Shown piece by piece: positions 38,401 to 45,323 of a stretch of 64,000 bases of DNA. How positions within the stretch are numbered: the first letter of the stretch is position 1; every line of letters begins with the position of its first letter. The position numbers were made by a program, and so were the translations under genes. Below the pieces are notes generated by a model. It saw nothing but the letters and a program-made list of their open reading frames with translations. It did no database searches and was not told where the DNA came from. Origin of the DNA: Tubulanus polymorphus (taxonomy: Eukaryota; Nemertea; Palaeonemertea; Tubulaniformes; Tubulanidae). The DNA is taken from NCBI RefSeq assembly GCF_964204645.1, contig NC_134027.1:229501-293500 (forward strand), in the 5' to 3' direction.

Positions 38401-39001
38401 GGGCTGATATAAACCTCTTGTTATCAAAGAATGATAGTCGGTATTGTTTGTGAATAGAGTTACCATACCTGACTGGTCACCAGTTACCACACCTGACTGG
38501 TCAGCACTCAGCTCACTGGTCACCACTGACCATTGCACCAACTTACAAACTCACTCAATCACTAGTACTCAGTAGTCTAGTGGTTAGGACAGAGGACTGG
38601 CACCTGAGGGACCCAGGTTCAAATCTCGGGATGGGCTGCAGCTAGGGTTAGGGTTACGGACCTAGGGTTAGGGTTAAGGACTTAGGGTTATGAACTAGGG
38701 GAATATCGATATGTTTATGTCAAACTGATTTGAAAACTCAAATGGACAAACTTCCCTTTTTCTTAAACTTACCATCATTGCAACAATCATATAACAACTG
38801 TAGCGCTTTTCCGAGATCTGCTTCATCGAAACAGTTTTTGAGAAGGTACCAGCCATCTTGAGCTTTCTGATAAGAAGCTGAATTAATCGTGTTGTTGTGC
38901 GTGCTACTAGATGATTCAGACGATGAACTCGGCCATTCGTCGAACGCGATCACCTGCCTCTCTATAACTGTATCATCCATCACTGCATCTTCATCATCCA
39001 T
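1745..39001 (-). CDS. LRRK2: LRRK2-type leucine-rich repeat kinase, complete, 61 coding exons
   Basis: ROCO-family protein combining a GTPase (Roc-COR) with a Ser/Thr kinase. The vertebrate orthologue phosphorylates Rab GTPases at membranes. I joined exons by GT-AG sites and reading phase from the ATG at 39001-38999 to the stop at 1747-1745. The exons sum to 8,139 nt with no frame conflict, about 2,712 residues against 2,527 in human LRRK2. The armadillo block plus the ankyrin block before the LRRs is the LRRK2 rather than the LRRK1 layout, and ankyrin, LRR, Roc, COR, kinase and WD40 segments all align by eye with human LRRK2. The extra length lies mostly in the acidic/Ser-rich linker and LRR region. 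Introns range from 76 bp (10397-10472) to about 9.9 kb (19173-29065). Two plus-strand units are nested in introns 13 and 18. Exon coordinates are in the five block entries that follow. Exact junctions are by eye. Confidence 0.96.
2594..2762. repeat. ATACGTC / ATATC microsatellite
   Basis: A tandem ATACGTC heptamer (about 8 copies) flanked on both sides by ATATCAT-type repeats, in LRRK2 intron 59. The CpG-containing heptamers sit as one block inside the AT-only version. Confidence 0.9.
5653..8449 (-). CDS. LRRK2: LRRK2 exons 48-53: protein kinase domain
   Basis: Exons: 8376-8449, 7262-7559, 6679-6777, 6297-6530, 5886-5990, 5653-5754. The glycine loop GEGSFGSVYRATY is followed by VAVKVFNK with the ATP-binding lysine, RQEV (helix C Glu), LQHPSLIEMLAVGLRPR, then IIYRDMKPDNVL (Tyr instead of His in the HRD motif, as in human LRRK2). 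The metal motif is DYG (ITDYGIA, about residues 2185-2187), not DFG, also a LRRK2 hallmark; residues equivalent to human Gly2019 and Ile2020 are kept. The activation segment reads YASEGTAGYKAPEVA, so human Ser2032 and Thr2035 have counterparts but Thr2031 is Ala. The domain therefore looks catalytically intact. The intron between 7559 and 8376 holds a purine/pyrimidine minisatellite. Confidence 0.97.
6840..7250. repeat. Degenerate tandem array of AACTGTGGAACTGGG units
   Basis: About 20-24-bp units resembling TCTAGAACTGTGTAACTGGG repeat for about 400 bp within the LRRK2 kinase-domain introns. The unit matches the terminal repeat of the family A inverted-repeat elements, so the array probably arose by amplification of one element end. 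Confidence 0.8.
7615..8025. repeat. Pyrimidine-rich minisatellite in LRRK2 intron
   Basis: About 14 imperfect units of roughly 26-29 bp built on CCTCCCTCCTCCCCTGTACCC. Open frames on both strands across it are products of the low complexity, not genes. Confidence 0.9.
8530..12698 (-). CDS. LRRK2: LRRK2 exons 35-47: Roc GTPase and COR dimerisation domain
   Basis: Exons: 12547-12698, 12306-12450, 11794-11986, 11429-11525, 11106-11283, 10473-10631, 10284-10396, 9958-10058, 9641-9741, 9323-9385, 9125-9201, 8826-8953, 8530-8636. The Roc P-loop VVGFGGRGKTT lies at residues about 1494-1504 (GxxxxGKT present). Switch II reads WDFAGQEEFYSTH, where human LRRK2 has Arg1398 in place of the Gln. The guanine motif is VGTHKD (Thr-x-x-Asp). 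The hinge NIHARA keeps the residues equivalent to human Asn1437 and Arg1441. COR keeps DLYFINPEWLC (Tyr1699 equivalent), GQYLRLLEK, PFVPIGFWSRLI, KYWQQGIYL and VDHMDALIEEWYPGLL. The split codon across 9125/8953 rebuilds the expected V-L-L-G. The 76-bp intron between 10396 and 10473 is the smallest in the gene. Confidence 0.95.
9418..9632. repeat. ~36-bp minisatellite, six copies, in LRRK2 COR intron
   Basis: Unit begins GGCTGAGGGTAGGCTACAG and continues with AGATTGAGTAATCAAT. The copies are nearly identical, between exons 9323-9385 and 9641-9741. Confidence 0.9.
12781..12884. repeat. Family A inverted-repeat element, best copy
   Basis: Starts GGACCCAGTTCCACAG and ends with its inverse CTGTGGAACTGGACCC. 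The internal TTCATTTTCAATGAGT is also near-palindromic. About 104 bp, in the intron just upstream of the Roc P-loop exon. No open reading frame. Confidence 0.8.
13003..18076 (-). CDS. LRRK2: LRRK2 exons 22-34: Ser-rich 14-3-3-type linker and LRR domain
   Basis: Exons: 17945-18076, 17626-17850, 17102-17248, 16714-16835, 16152-16362, 15382-15611, 15014-15130, 14745-14878, 14259-14404, 13989-14112, 13487-13673, 13187-13297, 13003-13098. Residues about 823-1100 are basic and Ser-rich, with several Arg-x-x-Ser or Arg-Arg-Ser sites (ERRSFLSK, RKRYSEND, RRSAIYEI). They occupy the place of the human Ser910/Ser935 cluster that binds 14-3-3; the equivalence is positional inference. Exon 26 has an acidic stretch with a short TDG-repeat from a coding 9-bp tandem repeat. 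From about residue 1110 there are LRRs (for example LFDVSSNNI, HLDVSHNELQVFP, LYLSYNKLDSYP). The last repeat reads LPKEIGQLSGLTSLDISHN, closely matching human LPPEIGCLENLTSLDVSYN, and then a linker helix leads into Roc. Confidence 0.92.
13728..13818. repeat. Family A inverted-repeat element
   Basis: GATCCAATTCCACAAG at the left and AACTGTAGAACTGGGTC at the right, with the AAGTTCATTTCCAATG core. About 90 bp, in an LRR-region intron of LRRK2. Confidence 0.65.
18427..39001 (-). CDS. LRRK2: LRRK2 exons 1-21: N-terminus, armadillo and ankyrin repeats
   Basis: Exons in transcript order: 38773-39001, 38083-38174, 36932-37011, 36743-36831, 36153-36287, 35763-35894, 34873-35007, 34331-34450, 33893-33999, 33480-33565, 33297-33403, 32838-32967, 32615-32745, 30631-30759, 30229-30309, 29971-30113, 29450-29567, 29066-29166, 19053-19172, 18668-18767, 18427-18528. 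Residues about 1-75 are acidic and Ser-rich. Residues about 77-680 are helical armadillo-like repeats, mostly one repeat per 80-140 nt exon. Residues about 700-822 form ankyrin repeats; VVECLIELGVDCNQ and the GINDVQTALKLSL helix match the human LRRK2 ankyrin region, followed by a 'QPEWL' segment equivalent to human 'EPSWL'. The armadillo part is the least conserved, so its junctions rest more on splice signals and phase than on similarity. The start ATG opens MDDEDAVMDD, with no other in-frame ATG upstream in the exon. Confidence 0.9.
20103..20280. repeat. MITE family B, partly decayed copy
   Basis: Left end ATTGATACCTTGTTTCTCCG, right end a decayed inverse (AACAAAGTATCATTTTTG). The internal sequence matches the copy at 35181-35406 over most of its length, for example AATCGTGATC and TATAGAAATGAACT. 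Confidence 0.75.
20930..21165 (+). pseudogene. Decayed C-terminal tail of a non-LTR reverse transcriptase
   Basis: Spread over shifted frames I read NVRKRRLSFAGHVSRMSD, then LYTPSYGTRKPG, then LSDVNDRHICEIARDTN. This succession (RRL.FAGH..RM, then LYTP..G.R..GRP, then a helix with the Ala-Arg-Asp motif) is the usual C-terminal extension after the RT domain in non-LTR retrotransposon polyproteins. At least two frameshifts make it non-functional, and no polymerase motifs remain upstream. An inverted second copy lies at 21480-21700. Confidence 0.7.
21480..21700 (-). pseudogene. Second, inverted copy of the reverse-transcriptase tail
   Basis: The minus strand carries the same tail in broken frames: KTNVRKLFSSPSPVTCR aligned by DNA with the plus copy, then PSTRPHTERENQN (frame-shifted LYTP..GTRKPG) and DVLGDVSN. 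With the copy at 20930-21165 it forms an inverted repeat with arms of about 200 bp and a spacer of about 310 bp. It is inactive. Confidence 0.65.
23081..24780 (+). ncRNA. Putative spliced transcript with tandemly duplicated exon-intron modules
   Basis: Four exon-like modules (23081-23222, 23308-23542, 23628-23765, 23851-23962) each start after a polypyrimidine-AG (ATCATTGCAG or ATTTCAG) and end at AAAG followed by GTAACTTG, GTAAATTG or GTAAGTTG. The 85-88-nt 'introns' between them are nearly identical to each other. A terminal exon-like part starts at 24262 and reaches AATAAA at 24754-24759. Modules 1 and 3 share a 29-codon ORF starting MRKTQFEINYS and ending LTN; the others do not keep it, so I call it non-coding. 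Related, more diverged modules lie upstream (about 21740-22395). It is antisense to LRRK2, inside intron 18. Transcription is inferred only from splice and poly(A) signals. Confidence 0.5.
25890..28230. repeat. Diverged large tandem repeats (about 0.4-0.9 kb units)
   Basis: Recurrent landmarks in the same order: AAGGCAAAGxTGGCAAAA (25,895; 27,180; degenerate near 26,795), GCTTTCCAG or TTCCAGAGTGA with TTTATCTCTGG (25,950; 26,850; 27,290; 27,940), an ATTGTTGxG..AATAAA segment followed by a CATTCATGTT-type stretch (26,065; 26,935; 27,420; 28,175) and GGTTCATAAAATACT (26,182; 27,038; degenerate 27,465). At least three, probably four, degenerate units. No coding sequence found. Unit borders are approximate. 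Confidence 0.6.
29760..29962. repeat. CT-rich microsatellite next to an LRRK2 exon
   Basis: CTCCCCTCCCTCTCC-type low-complexity DNA running to within a few bases of the 5' splice site of exon 29971-30113. Frames across it are not genes. Confidence 0.9.
30494..30590. repeat. Family A inverted-repeat element
   Basis: CACCTCCAGTTCCATGG at the left, TCTTGGAACTGGGTC at the right, and the TCATTTTCAATGAGTTAAC core. In the intron between LRRK2 exons 30229-30309 and 30631-30759. Confidence 0.7.
31231..32257 (+). CDS. Predicted secreted protein, 238 aa, nested antisense in LRRK2 intron 13
   Basis: Four exons, 31231-31312, 31415-31618, 31753-31874 and 31949-32257, with GT-AG junctions and phases 1, 1, 0; they sum to 717 nt including the stop. 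The product starts with a short basic residue and a Leu/Ile-rich stretch (MKLHSLLLLILI) typical of a signal peptide. A Trp/Asn/Pro/Gln-rich segment follows (residues about 20-75, NIWNQKPNWG, QPIPPQPRK), then a short Cys cluster (FCEIYPQNRDCQRLC). The C-terminal half (about 110-238) is a globular-looking domain with two Cys (GDPCSVGIQL, ELYCTMQKL) and 'GNHLLVRYVG', which could be CUB-like. I do not recognise the family. A poly(A) signal follows 23 nt after the stop. The sequence TTTTTAACAG just before the ATG may be a 3' splice site, so a 5' UTR exon could lie upstream. Confidence 0.8.
32281..32286 (+). terminator. Poly(A) signal of the nested secreted-protein gene
   Basis: AATAAA 23 nt after the stop codon at 32257, on the plus strand within LRRK2 intron 13. 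Confidence 0.7.
32405..32612. repeat. ACATGTAC-rich interspersed repeat
   Basis: Many ACATGTACATGTAC and related self-complementary units in imperfect tandem, reaching the splice donor of LRRK2 exon 32615-32745. A similar block sits at 36998-37145. Confidence 0.8.
34055..34300. repeat. 28-bp minisatellite, about 8 copies
   Basis: Units of AACATGGCCCGGGTATC plus GAGAAACCTC-type ends, in an LRRK2 intron. GGGTATCA..A resembles the dispersed 'GACTGGGTATCACAG' motif seen at about 8710, 8760, 17420 and 31090. Confidence 0.9.
35181..35406. repeat. MITE family B, intact-looking copy
   Basis: 226 bp with about 33-bp terminal inverted repeats: TTAGGC followed by ATTGATACCTTGTTTCTCCG at the left, and GCGGAGAAACAAGGTATCAT followed by GCCTTA at the right. 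No ORF. In the intron between LRRK2 exons 34873-35007 and 35763-35894. Confidence 0.85.
35440..35716 (-). repeat. tRNA-derived SINE-like element
   Basis: The minus strand begins GTGCGGTTAGCTCAGTTGG (A-box like, TAGCTCAGTTGG), followed about 40 nt on by CCTAGTTCAGAGCC (weak B box), then about 200 bp unrelated to tRNA. The order fits a tRNA head with a SINE body. The 3' limit is uncertain, and the element is probably old. Confidence 0.55.
36998..37145. repeat. ACATGTACATGTAC repeat in LRRK2 intron
   Basis: Five to six spaced copies of the self-complementary motif with A-rich spacers, adjoining exon 36932-37011. It shares its sequence with the block at 32405-32612. Confidence 0.85.
38571..38640 (+). 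repeat. tRNA-like head (SINE fragment)
   Basis: TAGTCTAGTGGTTAGGA fits a Pol III A box and, 36 nt later, GGTTCAAATCTCGGGAT fits a B box. No convincing acceptor stem, so I read it as a tRNA-derived repeat, not a functional tRNA. Telomere-like repeats follow directly. In LRRK2 intron 1. Confidence 0.6.
38641..38702 (+). repeat. Degenerate TTAGGG (telomere-like) repeats
   Basis: Several CTAGGGTTAGGGTTA blocks separated by ACGGAC, AAGGACT and ATGAACT variants, immediately 3' of the tRNA-like sequence. Confidence 0.75.
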
Positions 39002-40170
39002 TGAATCTCATACTGAAGTTATCAAACATTACCCTAAATCATCTTAAACCTAATTTCATAAGTTTTTCCAGAAAAATCGCCGAAACTGTTCCCTTAAAAT
39101 GTTTGACTAGTTTAGCTGAAGTGTGTGTATGATTTAGATGACAGAGAGGGGAGGATTTCAGTCCAGCGATCGGGGGAACGATTACAGGCAGAGAAGGGGT
39201 AGTCTGAATACCAGATGTTATTGGTTATTCTCTGCACCGTAACACTTGGTTGTAGAGTAGTAGTAGTAGAATCCAGCAGCGTAACATGGGCGGGGGGGGG
39301 GGCGGGGAAACCTCACGACTCCAAACTACTGGCGATCTGACAGATAATAGCAGAAAGTGAGAGGGGAGAGATGAGGGTTGCTTTCATTTTATTTGTTTCA
39401 ATTCTTCACACAACCCCGAACTAGAAATAGAATTCTGGTCGCGGCCGGTTGTGTGTTACTGTTTGTTATAATGTTAATAATGTTGTTTAAATTCAATTGA
39501 ATTAGCCGACGACGGTTCTATATTTGACAGGCTGTTGGATAAACCTTCTGGAACCTCTCATACATCATGTTATTTCTAGCTATTCGTTCTATTCCTACTT
39601 GTTGTTACCGCCGTTTTATAACTGCGAAACAGAAACGCTCAATAAAACCTAATTGGATTGAATTTATTTCCGGGTTGTGAGCGCCACCTGGCGGTAGTGA
39701 TTGTGTGGCAGTTTTTCGGAAATATTCGATTTATTCATCGTTTAACAAGGAGAAAATGACTTTAAACCTCGGAAAATCGCCTCGCTTTTCTTATTGTAAG
39801 AAAATTTGGATGAAATTGAAACCAATTCGAATAAAAACAACAACAAAAACAGCATTATACTGTATCAATTCAATATCAATGTATATTATATTGTAACTAT
39901 TTTTAGGCCTACTACCCCGGGACCCGTATTCACCCCCTTGCCCCCAAAACAGTATAGGACACACTCATTTTTTGTGTGAAGAAATCATTTCTCATGAGTA
40001 TCTACCACCAACCACCCAAAAAAAGAAACAGTGTTCGTGATTCAGTTGTCAATGACAGCTGTTTGTTTTAGCATCTCCGGGCCAGGCGGGTCACTGGTGC
40101 AGGCCCTAGGCCTATGTGAAACTGACACAAACTCTTGACCTTTCAGCTCGGGTTCACCCCCAGTACCTAG
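39002..40170. other. 5' flank of LRRK2 (likely promoter region)
   Basis: The DNA upstream of the LRRK2 ATG. It contains a G run at about 39290-39306 but no TATA box I would defend. The transcription start is not visible by eye. The open frame at 39705-39896 has no support. Confidence 0.4.
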
Positions 40171-42250
40171 AGTCTTTGTCAGATTGTCTCAGTATTGAGA
40201 CTGGATCCTCTCCGGGGGGTTGAGTCTAGGGTCGGTTAGATTGTCTCAGTATTGAGACTGGATCCATTCGGGGGGGTTGAGTCTAGGGTCCGTTAGATTG
40301 TCTCAGTATTGAGACTGGATCCTCTCCGGGGGGTTGAGTCTAGGGTCGGTTAGATTGTCTCAGTATTGAGACTGGATCCTCTCCGGGGGTTGAGTCTAGG
40401 GTCGGTTAGATTGTCTCAGTATTGAGACTGGATCCTCTCCGGGGGTTGAGTCTAGGGTCGGTTAGATTGTCTCAGTATTGAGACTGGATCCTCTCCGGGG
40501 GTTGAGTCTAGGGTCCGTTAGATTGTCTCAGTATTGAGACTGGATCCTCTCGGGGGGATTGAGTCTAGGGTCCGTTAGATTGTCTCAGTATTGAGACTGG
40601 ATCCTCTCGGGGGGGTTGAGTCTAGGGTCGGTTAGATTGTCTCAGCAGTGAGACTGGATCCTCTCCGGGGGGTTGAGTCTAGGGTCGGTTAGATTGTCTC
40701 AGTATTGAGACTGGATCCTCTCCGGGGGGGTTGAGTCTAGGGTCGGTTAGATTGTCTCAGTATTGAGACTGGATCCTCTCCGGGGGTTGAGTCTAGGGTC
40801 CGTTAGATTGTCTCAGTATTGAGACTGGATCCTCTCGGGGGGATTGAGTCTAGGGTCCGTTAGATTGTCTCAGTATTGAGACTGGATCCTCTCCGGGGGT
40901 TGAGTCTAGGGTCGGTTAGATTGTCTCAGTATTGAGACTGGATCCTCTTTGGGGGTTGAGTCTAGGGTCGGTTAGATTGTCTCAGTATTGAGACTGGATC
41001 CTCTCCGGGGGTTGAGTCTAGGGTCGGTTAGATTGTCTCAGTATTGAGACTGGATCCTCTCGGGGGGGTTGAGTCTAGGGTCCGTTAGATTGTCTCAGTA
41101 TTGAGACTGGATCCTCTCGGGGGGATTGAGTCTAGGGTCCGTTAGATTGTCTCAGTATTGAGACTGGATCCTCTCCGGGGGTTGAGTCTAGGGTCGGTTA
41201 GATTGTCTCAGTATTGAGACTGGATCCTCTCCGGGGGGTTGAGTCTAGGGTCGGTTAGATTGTCTCAGTATTGAGACTGGATCCTCTCCGGGGGGTTGAG
41301 TCTAGGGTCGGTTAGATTGTCTCAGTATTGAGACTGGATCCTCTCCGGGGGGTTGAGTCTAGTGTCGGTTAGATTGTCACAGTATTGAGACTGGATCCTC
41401 TCCGGGGGTTGAGTCTAGGGTCGGTTAGATTGTCTCAGTATTGAGACTGGATCCTCTCCGGGGGTTGAGTCTAGGGTCGGTTAGATTGTCGCAGTATTGA
41501 GACTGGATCCTCTCCGGGGGGTTGAGTCTAGGGTCCGTTAGATTGTCTCAGTATTGAGACTGGATCCCCTCCGGGGGGGTTGAGTCTAGGGTCGGTTAGA
41601 TTGTCTCAGTATTGAGACTGGATCCCCTCCGGGGGGTTGAGTCTAGGGTCGGTTAGATTGTCGCAGTATTGAGACTGGATCCTCTCCGGGGGTTGAGTCT
41701 AGGGTCGGTTAGATTGTCTCAGTATTGAGACTGGATCCTCTCCGGGGGTTGAGTCTAGGGTCGGTTAGATTGTCTCAGTATTGAGACTGGATCCTCTCCG
41801 GGGGTTGAGTCTAGGGTCCGTTAGATTGTCTCAGTATTGAGACTGGATCCTCTCGGGGGGATTGAGTCTAGGGTCCGTTAGATTGTCTCAGTATTGAGAC
41901 TGGATCCTCTCCGGGGGTTGAGTCTAGGGTCGGTTAGATTGTCTCAGTATTGAGACTGGATCCTCTTTGGGGGTTGAGTCTAGGGTCGGTTAGATTGTCT
42001 CAGTATTGAGACTGGATCCTCTCCGGGGGTTGAGTCTAGGGTCGGTTAGATTGTCTCAGTATTGAGACTGGATCCTCTCCGGAGGGTTGAGTCTAGGGTC
42101 GGTTAGATTGTCGCAGTATTGAGACTGGATCCTCTCCGGGGGGTTGAGTCTAGGGTCGGTTAGATTGTCGCAGTATTGAGACTGGATCCTCTCCGGGGGG
42201 TTGAGTCTAGGGTCGGTTAGATTGTCGCAGTATTGAGACTGGATCCTCTC
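40171..42250. repeat. 2.1-kb minisatellite, ~37 copies of a 56-58-bp unit
   Basis: The unit reads GTTAGATTGTCTCAG, then TATTGAGACTGGATCC, then TCTCCGGGGGTTGAGTC and TAGGGTCG. The part GTCTCAGTATTGAGAC is a perfect 6-bp inverted repeat around GTAT. Copies vary mainly in the G-run length (4-7), CC/GC before GTTAGA, and TCTCAG versus TCGCAG. Variants recur in blocks, which implies higher-order duplication. It lies between the divergent LRRK2 and SLC41A genes. Confidence 0.95.
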
Positions 42251-45200
42251 TACGAGGTATCTATGATTTAGAGTTAATTGGATGAAATTATATTTTAGTA
42301 GCATAAGGCATCTAAACTTCGAACTATAACACCTGGGGCTGTTACTCATCTGTTTATTGATTAATGTCTCGTCTATTTGATATAATTATAAACCGGGTCT
42401 AACTAATAACTGGGCTTAATTCACTTAATGTTATAAATAATGGAGACATTTATAGATTTCAGATTATGACTGATATTCAATAGTTTATTCACAGATGTTT
42501 GTAATGGCAGCAGTGGGGTAGTACAGCTGTTAGCCTGTACAGAGGGGACGTGGAGGAGAACAGCATTCTTCATGCATCGCTAAGCCCAACAATTTTTAGG
42601 GTAAATTACCGAGAAAATGTCATTCTGACATTTCCAGAATGTTACGAAATTCCATTTTCAGAAGTTTTGTTTTTGACCTAGAAATTTTGTCAAAATTGTA
42701 CCGTTGTTTAATATATAGAAAGTGACATTTTTAGATTATTTTCTGGTTTTGAAATCTGACATTCTATTGTTGTGTTTCCTATTTCTATTTTCCACTGCTG
42801 CAGCTGTTACTGTAGATATTTTTCAGGAGTCCTATATTTAACGCGCCACAGATTTTTTATTCACTGTTAATCGCATTCGACCCAGTTGTTACAAATATCA
42901 ACGGGTTACTTTACATCATCATAAATTCAAATTTTGTTAAATTAATTGATTTGAATGGTTGAACAGTTGTTGGCAGTAACCAGCAGTAACCAGCAGCACG
43001 TAGCTGGCCGGTCGCGGGGTTTGTCTGGTAATCTAACACATGTTACCAGACAATATATCGTGTGATATTAGTGAGATCGAGATTATTAAAATATCGATGA
43101 ACGCAGGTTTTACATAAGAGTTCACTTGATTGCGGTAAATGCATCGCTCCAGTAACACTGTCAATAGTTACACGGTTAACTCTCATCCAGTTGCTTGCTT
43201 CGTTGAGAGGTTCAGTTTGAAATTAGTTCATTTACATCGTTTTAACGTTTGAGACAAATTATAATCTTCAACTGGATTCCGTATCTCAGTTGTTTGAGTT
43301 GTATTTGACTGGAGTCGATTTGACCTCTCACAACTGGATAGTACGGAATCGAGTTCTTGGTTAATATTTGACTGTAGGTTAAACAAATAGAAAATGATAT
43401 AATTTTCACTGTTGTATCAAACTTAACCGACATCTGTGGAGTTGAATCGAGAGCGTTGAAACATTGACTCGTTTATTTCAGGATGAACTAAAATTATTAA
43501 TCAATATTTCGCAGACACGCGGGTTGGACAGTTCGTATTTATGTGTTACTGTGTTTAGACTAAATCAGTTATTCAGCTGCAGTTCAGCGCAAACAACGCT
43601 AACACCAAACCTTGAGAATTCGTTTATTCTATTTTGTGGATTTATTGTCAATCATGATGGGTAAGAGAAGCGTTTTCACATGAAATATGGTTTGAAACGT
43701 GGTAGTCAGTGTATTATAGATAATGTGTTTTGAAAATCTGGGCGCAATTGGGGGGAGGGGGAGAGAAGTGGAGTATTGACCCAAATTCATAAATGATTGT
43801 CTTAGATAGTTGCGCTTGCAATTTAAAATTCATTCTCTAACATAGAATTAGAGGAAACATAATTTTAAACTATTCTTTTCAGCTTTACATTCGTTATCTT
43901 GATTACGCCGGTTCTGGATCCAGTTCTGCAGTTTTCTGATTTCAGGCTACTCTTTAAGTAAAGACACTGAAATGAATTATGTCAATTTCAAAAGATAAAT
44001 TTATCGATGAACTGTAAATCTGGGTCCTGAATTCTGTGTTACTGGTGATGAAGTTATCTCAGTCTATTCTATTATCTGATAGATTATTAATGGTTTATTA
44101 AAGACCAGTCTCTGTATATATATATATAAGTACTACAGCAATATGTGATTTATAAAACAGATGGTGTCTGTTATAGTCATAATGATGATGATGATGATGA
44201 AATTTACACGTGTTGAAGATTTTGTCGTAACCCGCGGTGAAAATAAACACCCACGAAAATATCCTATTAACGAATATTACAAATTTCTATTTGAATTTTT
44301 AGAATTATTTGAAAGATTATTAACCGGTGTAATATGTAAGTGCCAGGGCTCTGTCTGTACCGTATTTTGTGGTTGTGGTCATTTTCATTTTTAGCTTTAT
44401 GAGAATTTTTGTCTTCGTGATTTTTTCCTATCATGAATGAAAATCCCCCGATTAACTCATTCTCTCGGTGGCGCCCTCATTATTCAGACAGTTAAACTAA
44501 TCTACGTGCGTCCATATATTTGCATGGATTTTCACATGAAGTTTTTCCTGCCCGTGAATTAAATTGTTGTCAAAATTTTCCCAAAAACATTTTTCTGATT
44601 TTTATTAATTTTCTATTCGATTTTTCGATTGATACGGAATGAAGCATCGTTTTGAAAATTTAAACCTTTTATCAAAAGTTATTTTTTGGATGCATAATTC
44701 GAAACTTATGTTGATTTTATGCGTATATTATAATTCTTTGTATCAAAAAATCAATACAGTAAACCTTGCCCTAATTCACTCTTTCAAACCTGCTTACCTC
44801 AAGACACCTCAGATTAATTTTGTCATTTAACATCAGTCCCGGGTTGTCTAATTTTGGGTGAAGTTTACTGTAAAATATTTTCGATTTTTCTGATATATAT
44901 TTTTTGGCTCTCTATGATGTTAGATAGTTTATGTCACATACAGTTTAACTCGTGTTGTCGTATGATAATTAGTCAAAAGTCATCTCTATTATTTTTGAGT
45001 TTCTATTTGTATTTTGCGATCCAATTTACTACAAGTCTAAGTCATTATTTTGATAAGTCATTTACGTAATGATCTTCGTAAGCAATGAGTTTCACTGTAT
45101 TCTGACATGTTTTATAGGTTATTTCTCTCTCTCTCTCGAACTGCCTCTCTATTCACTGCTGTAACAGTTATTGTTGCAGCTGTTTTTTGAGAATAACAAA

Positions 45201-45269
45201 TTTCAAGGATTTCGAAAAATATCGAATTATTGCCAGCTCTGTAAATATCGATAAATCACTGTGTTTCAG
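42251..45269. other. Region upstream of the first SLC41A coding exon
   Basis: AT-rich. The first coding exon starts after a clear 3' splice site (45260-45269), so at least one upstream exon should exist here. Candidates are an exon-like stretch at 43482-43661 (ACAG/GG acceptor-like start, donor GTAAGA) and an open frame at 44161-44331 ending at GTAAGT, whose phase does not fit the coding exons. A possible 120-bp inverted-repeat element (TACAGTAAACCT ... AGTTTACTGTA) is at 44756-44876. Confidence 0.4.
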
Positions 45270-45323
45270 ATAACTGTAAGTCTACTGTGGCAAGTGAAGT
45301 CGAGTATTTCATCAATAACAACA

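Noticed and set aside
38571-38640. Functional tRNA gene
   Set aside because: A and B boxes are present but I could not pair an acceptor stem or a clean anticodon arm.
44161-44331. Open frame MKFTRVEDF... with a good GTAAGT donor as another SLC41A first exon
   Set aside because: It ends in phase 1 and cannot join the phase-0 exon at 48092 or the frame of 45270; a 5' UTR exon remains possible.
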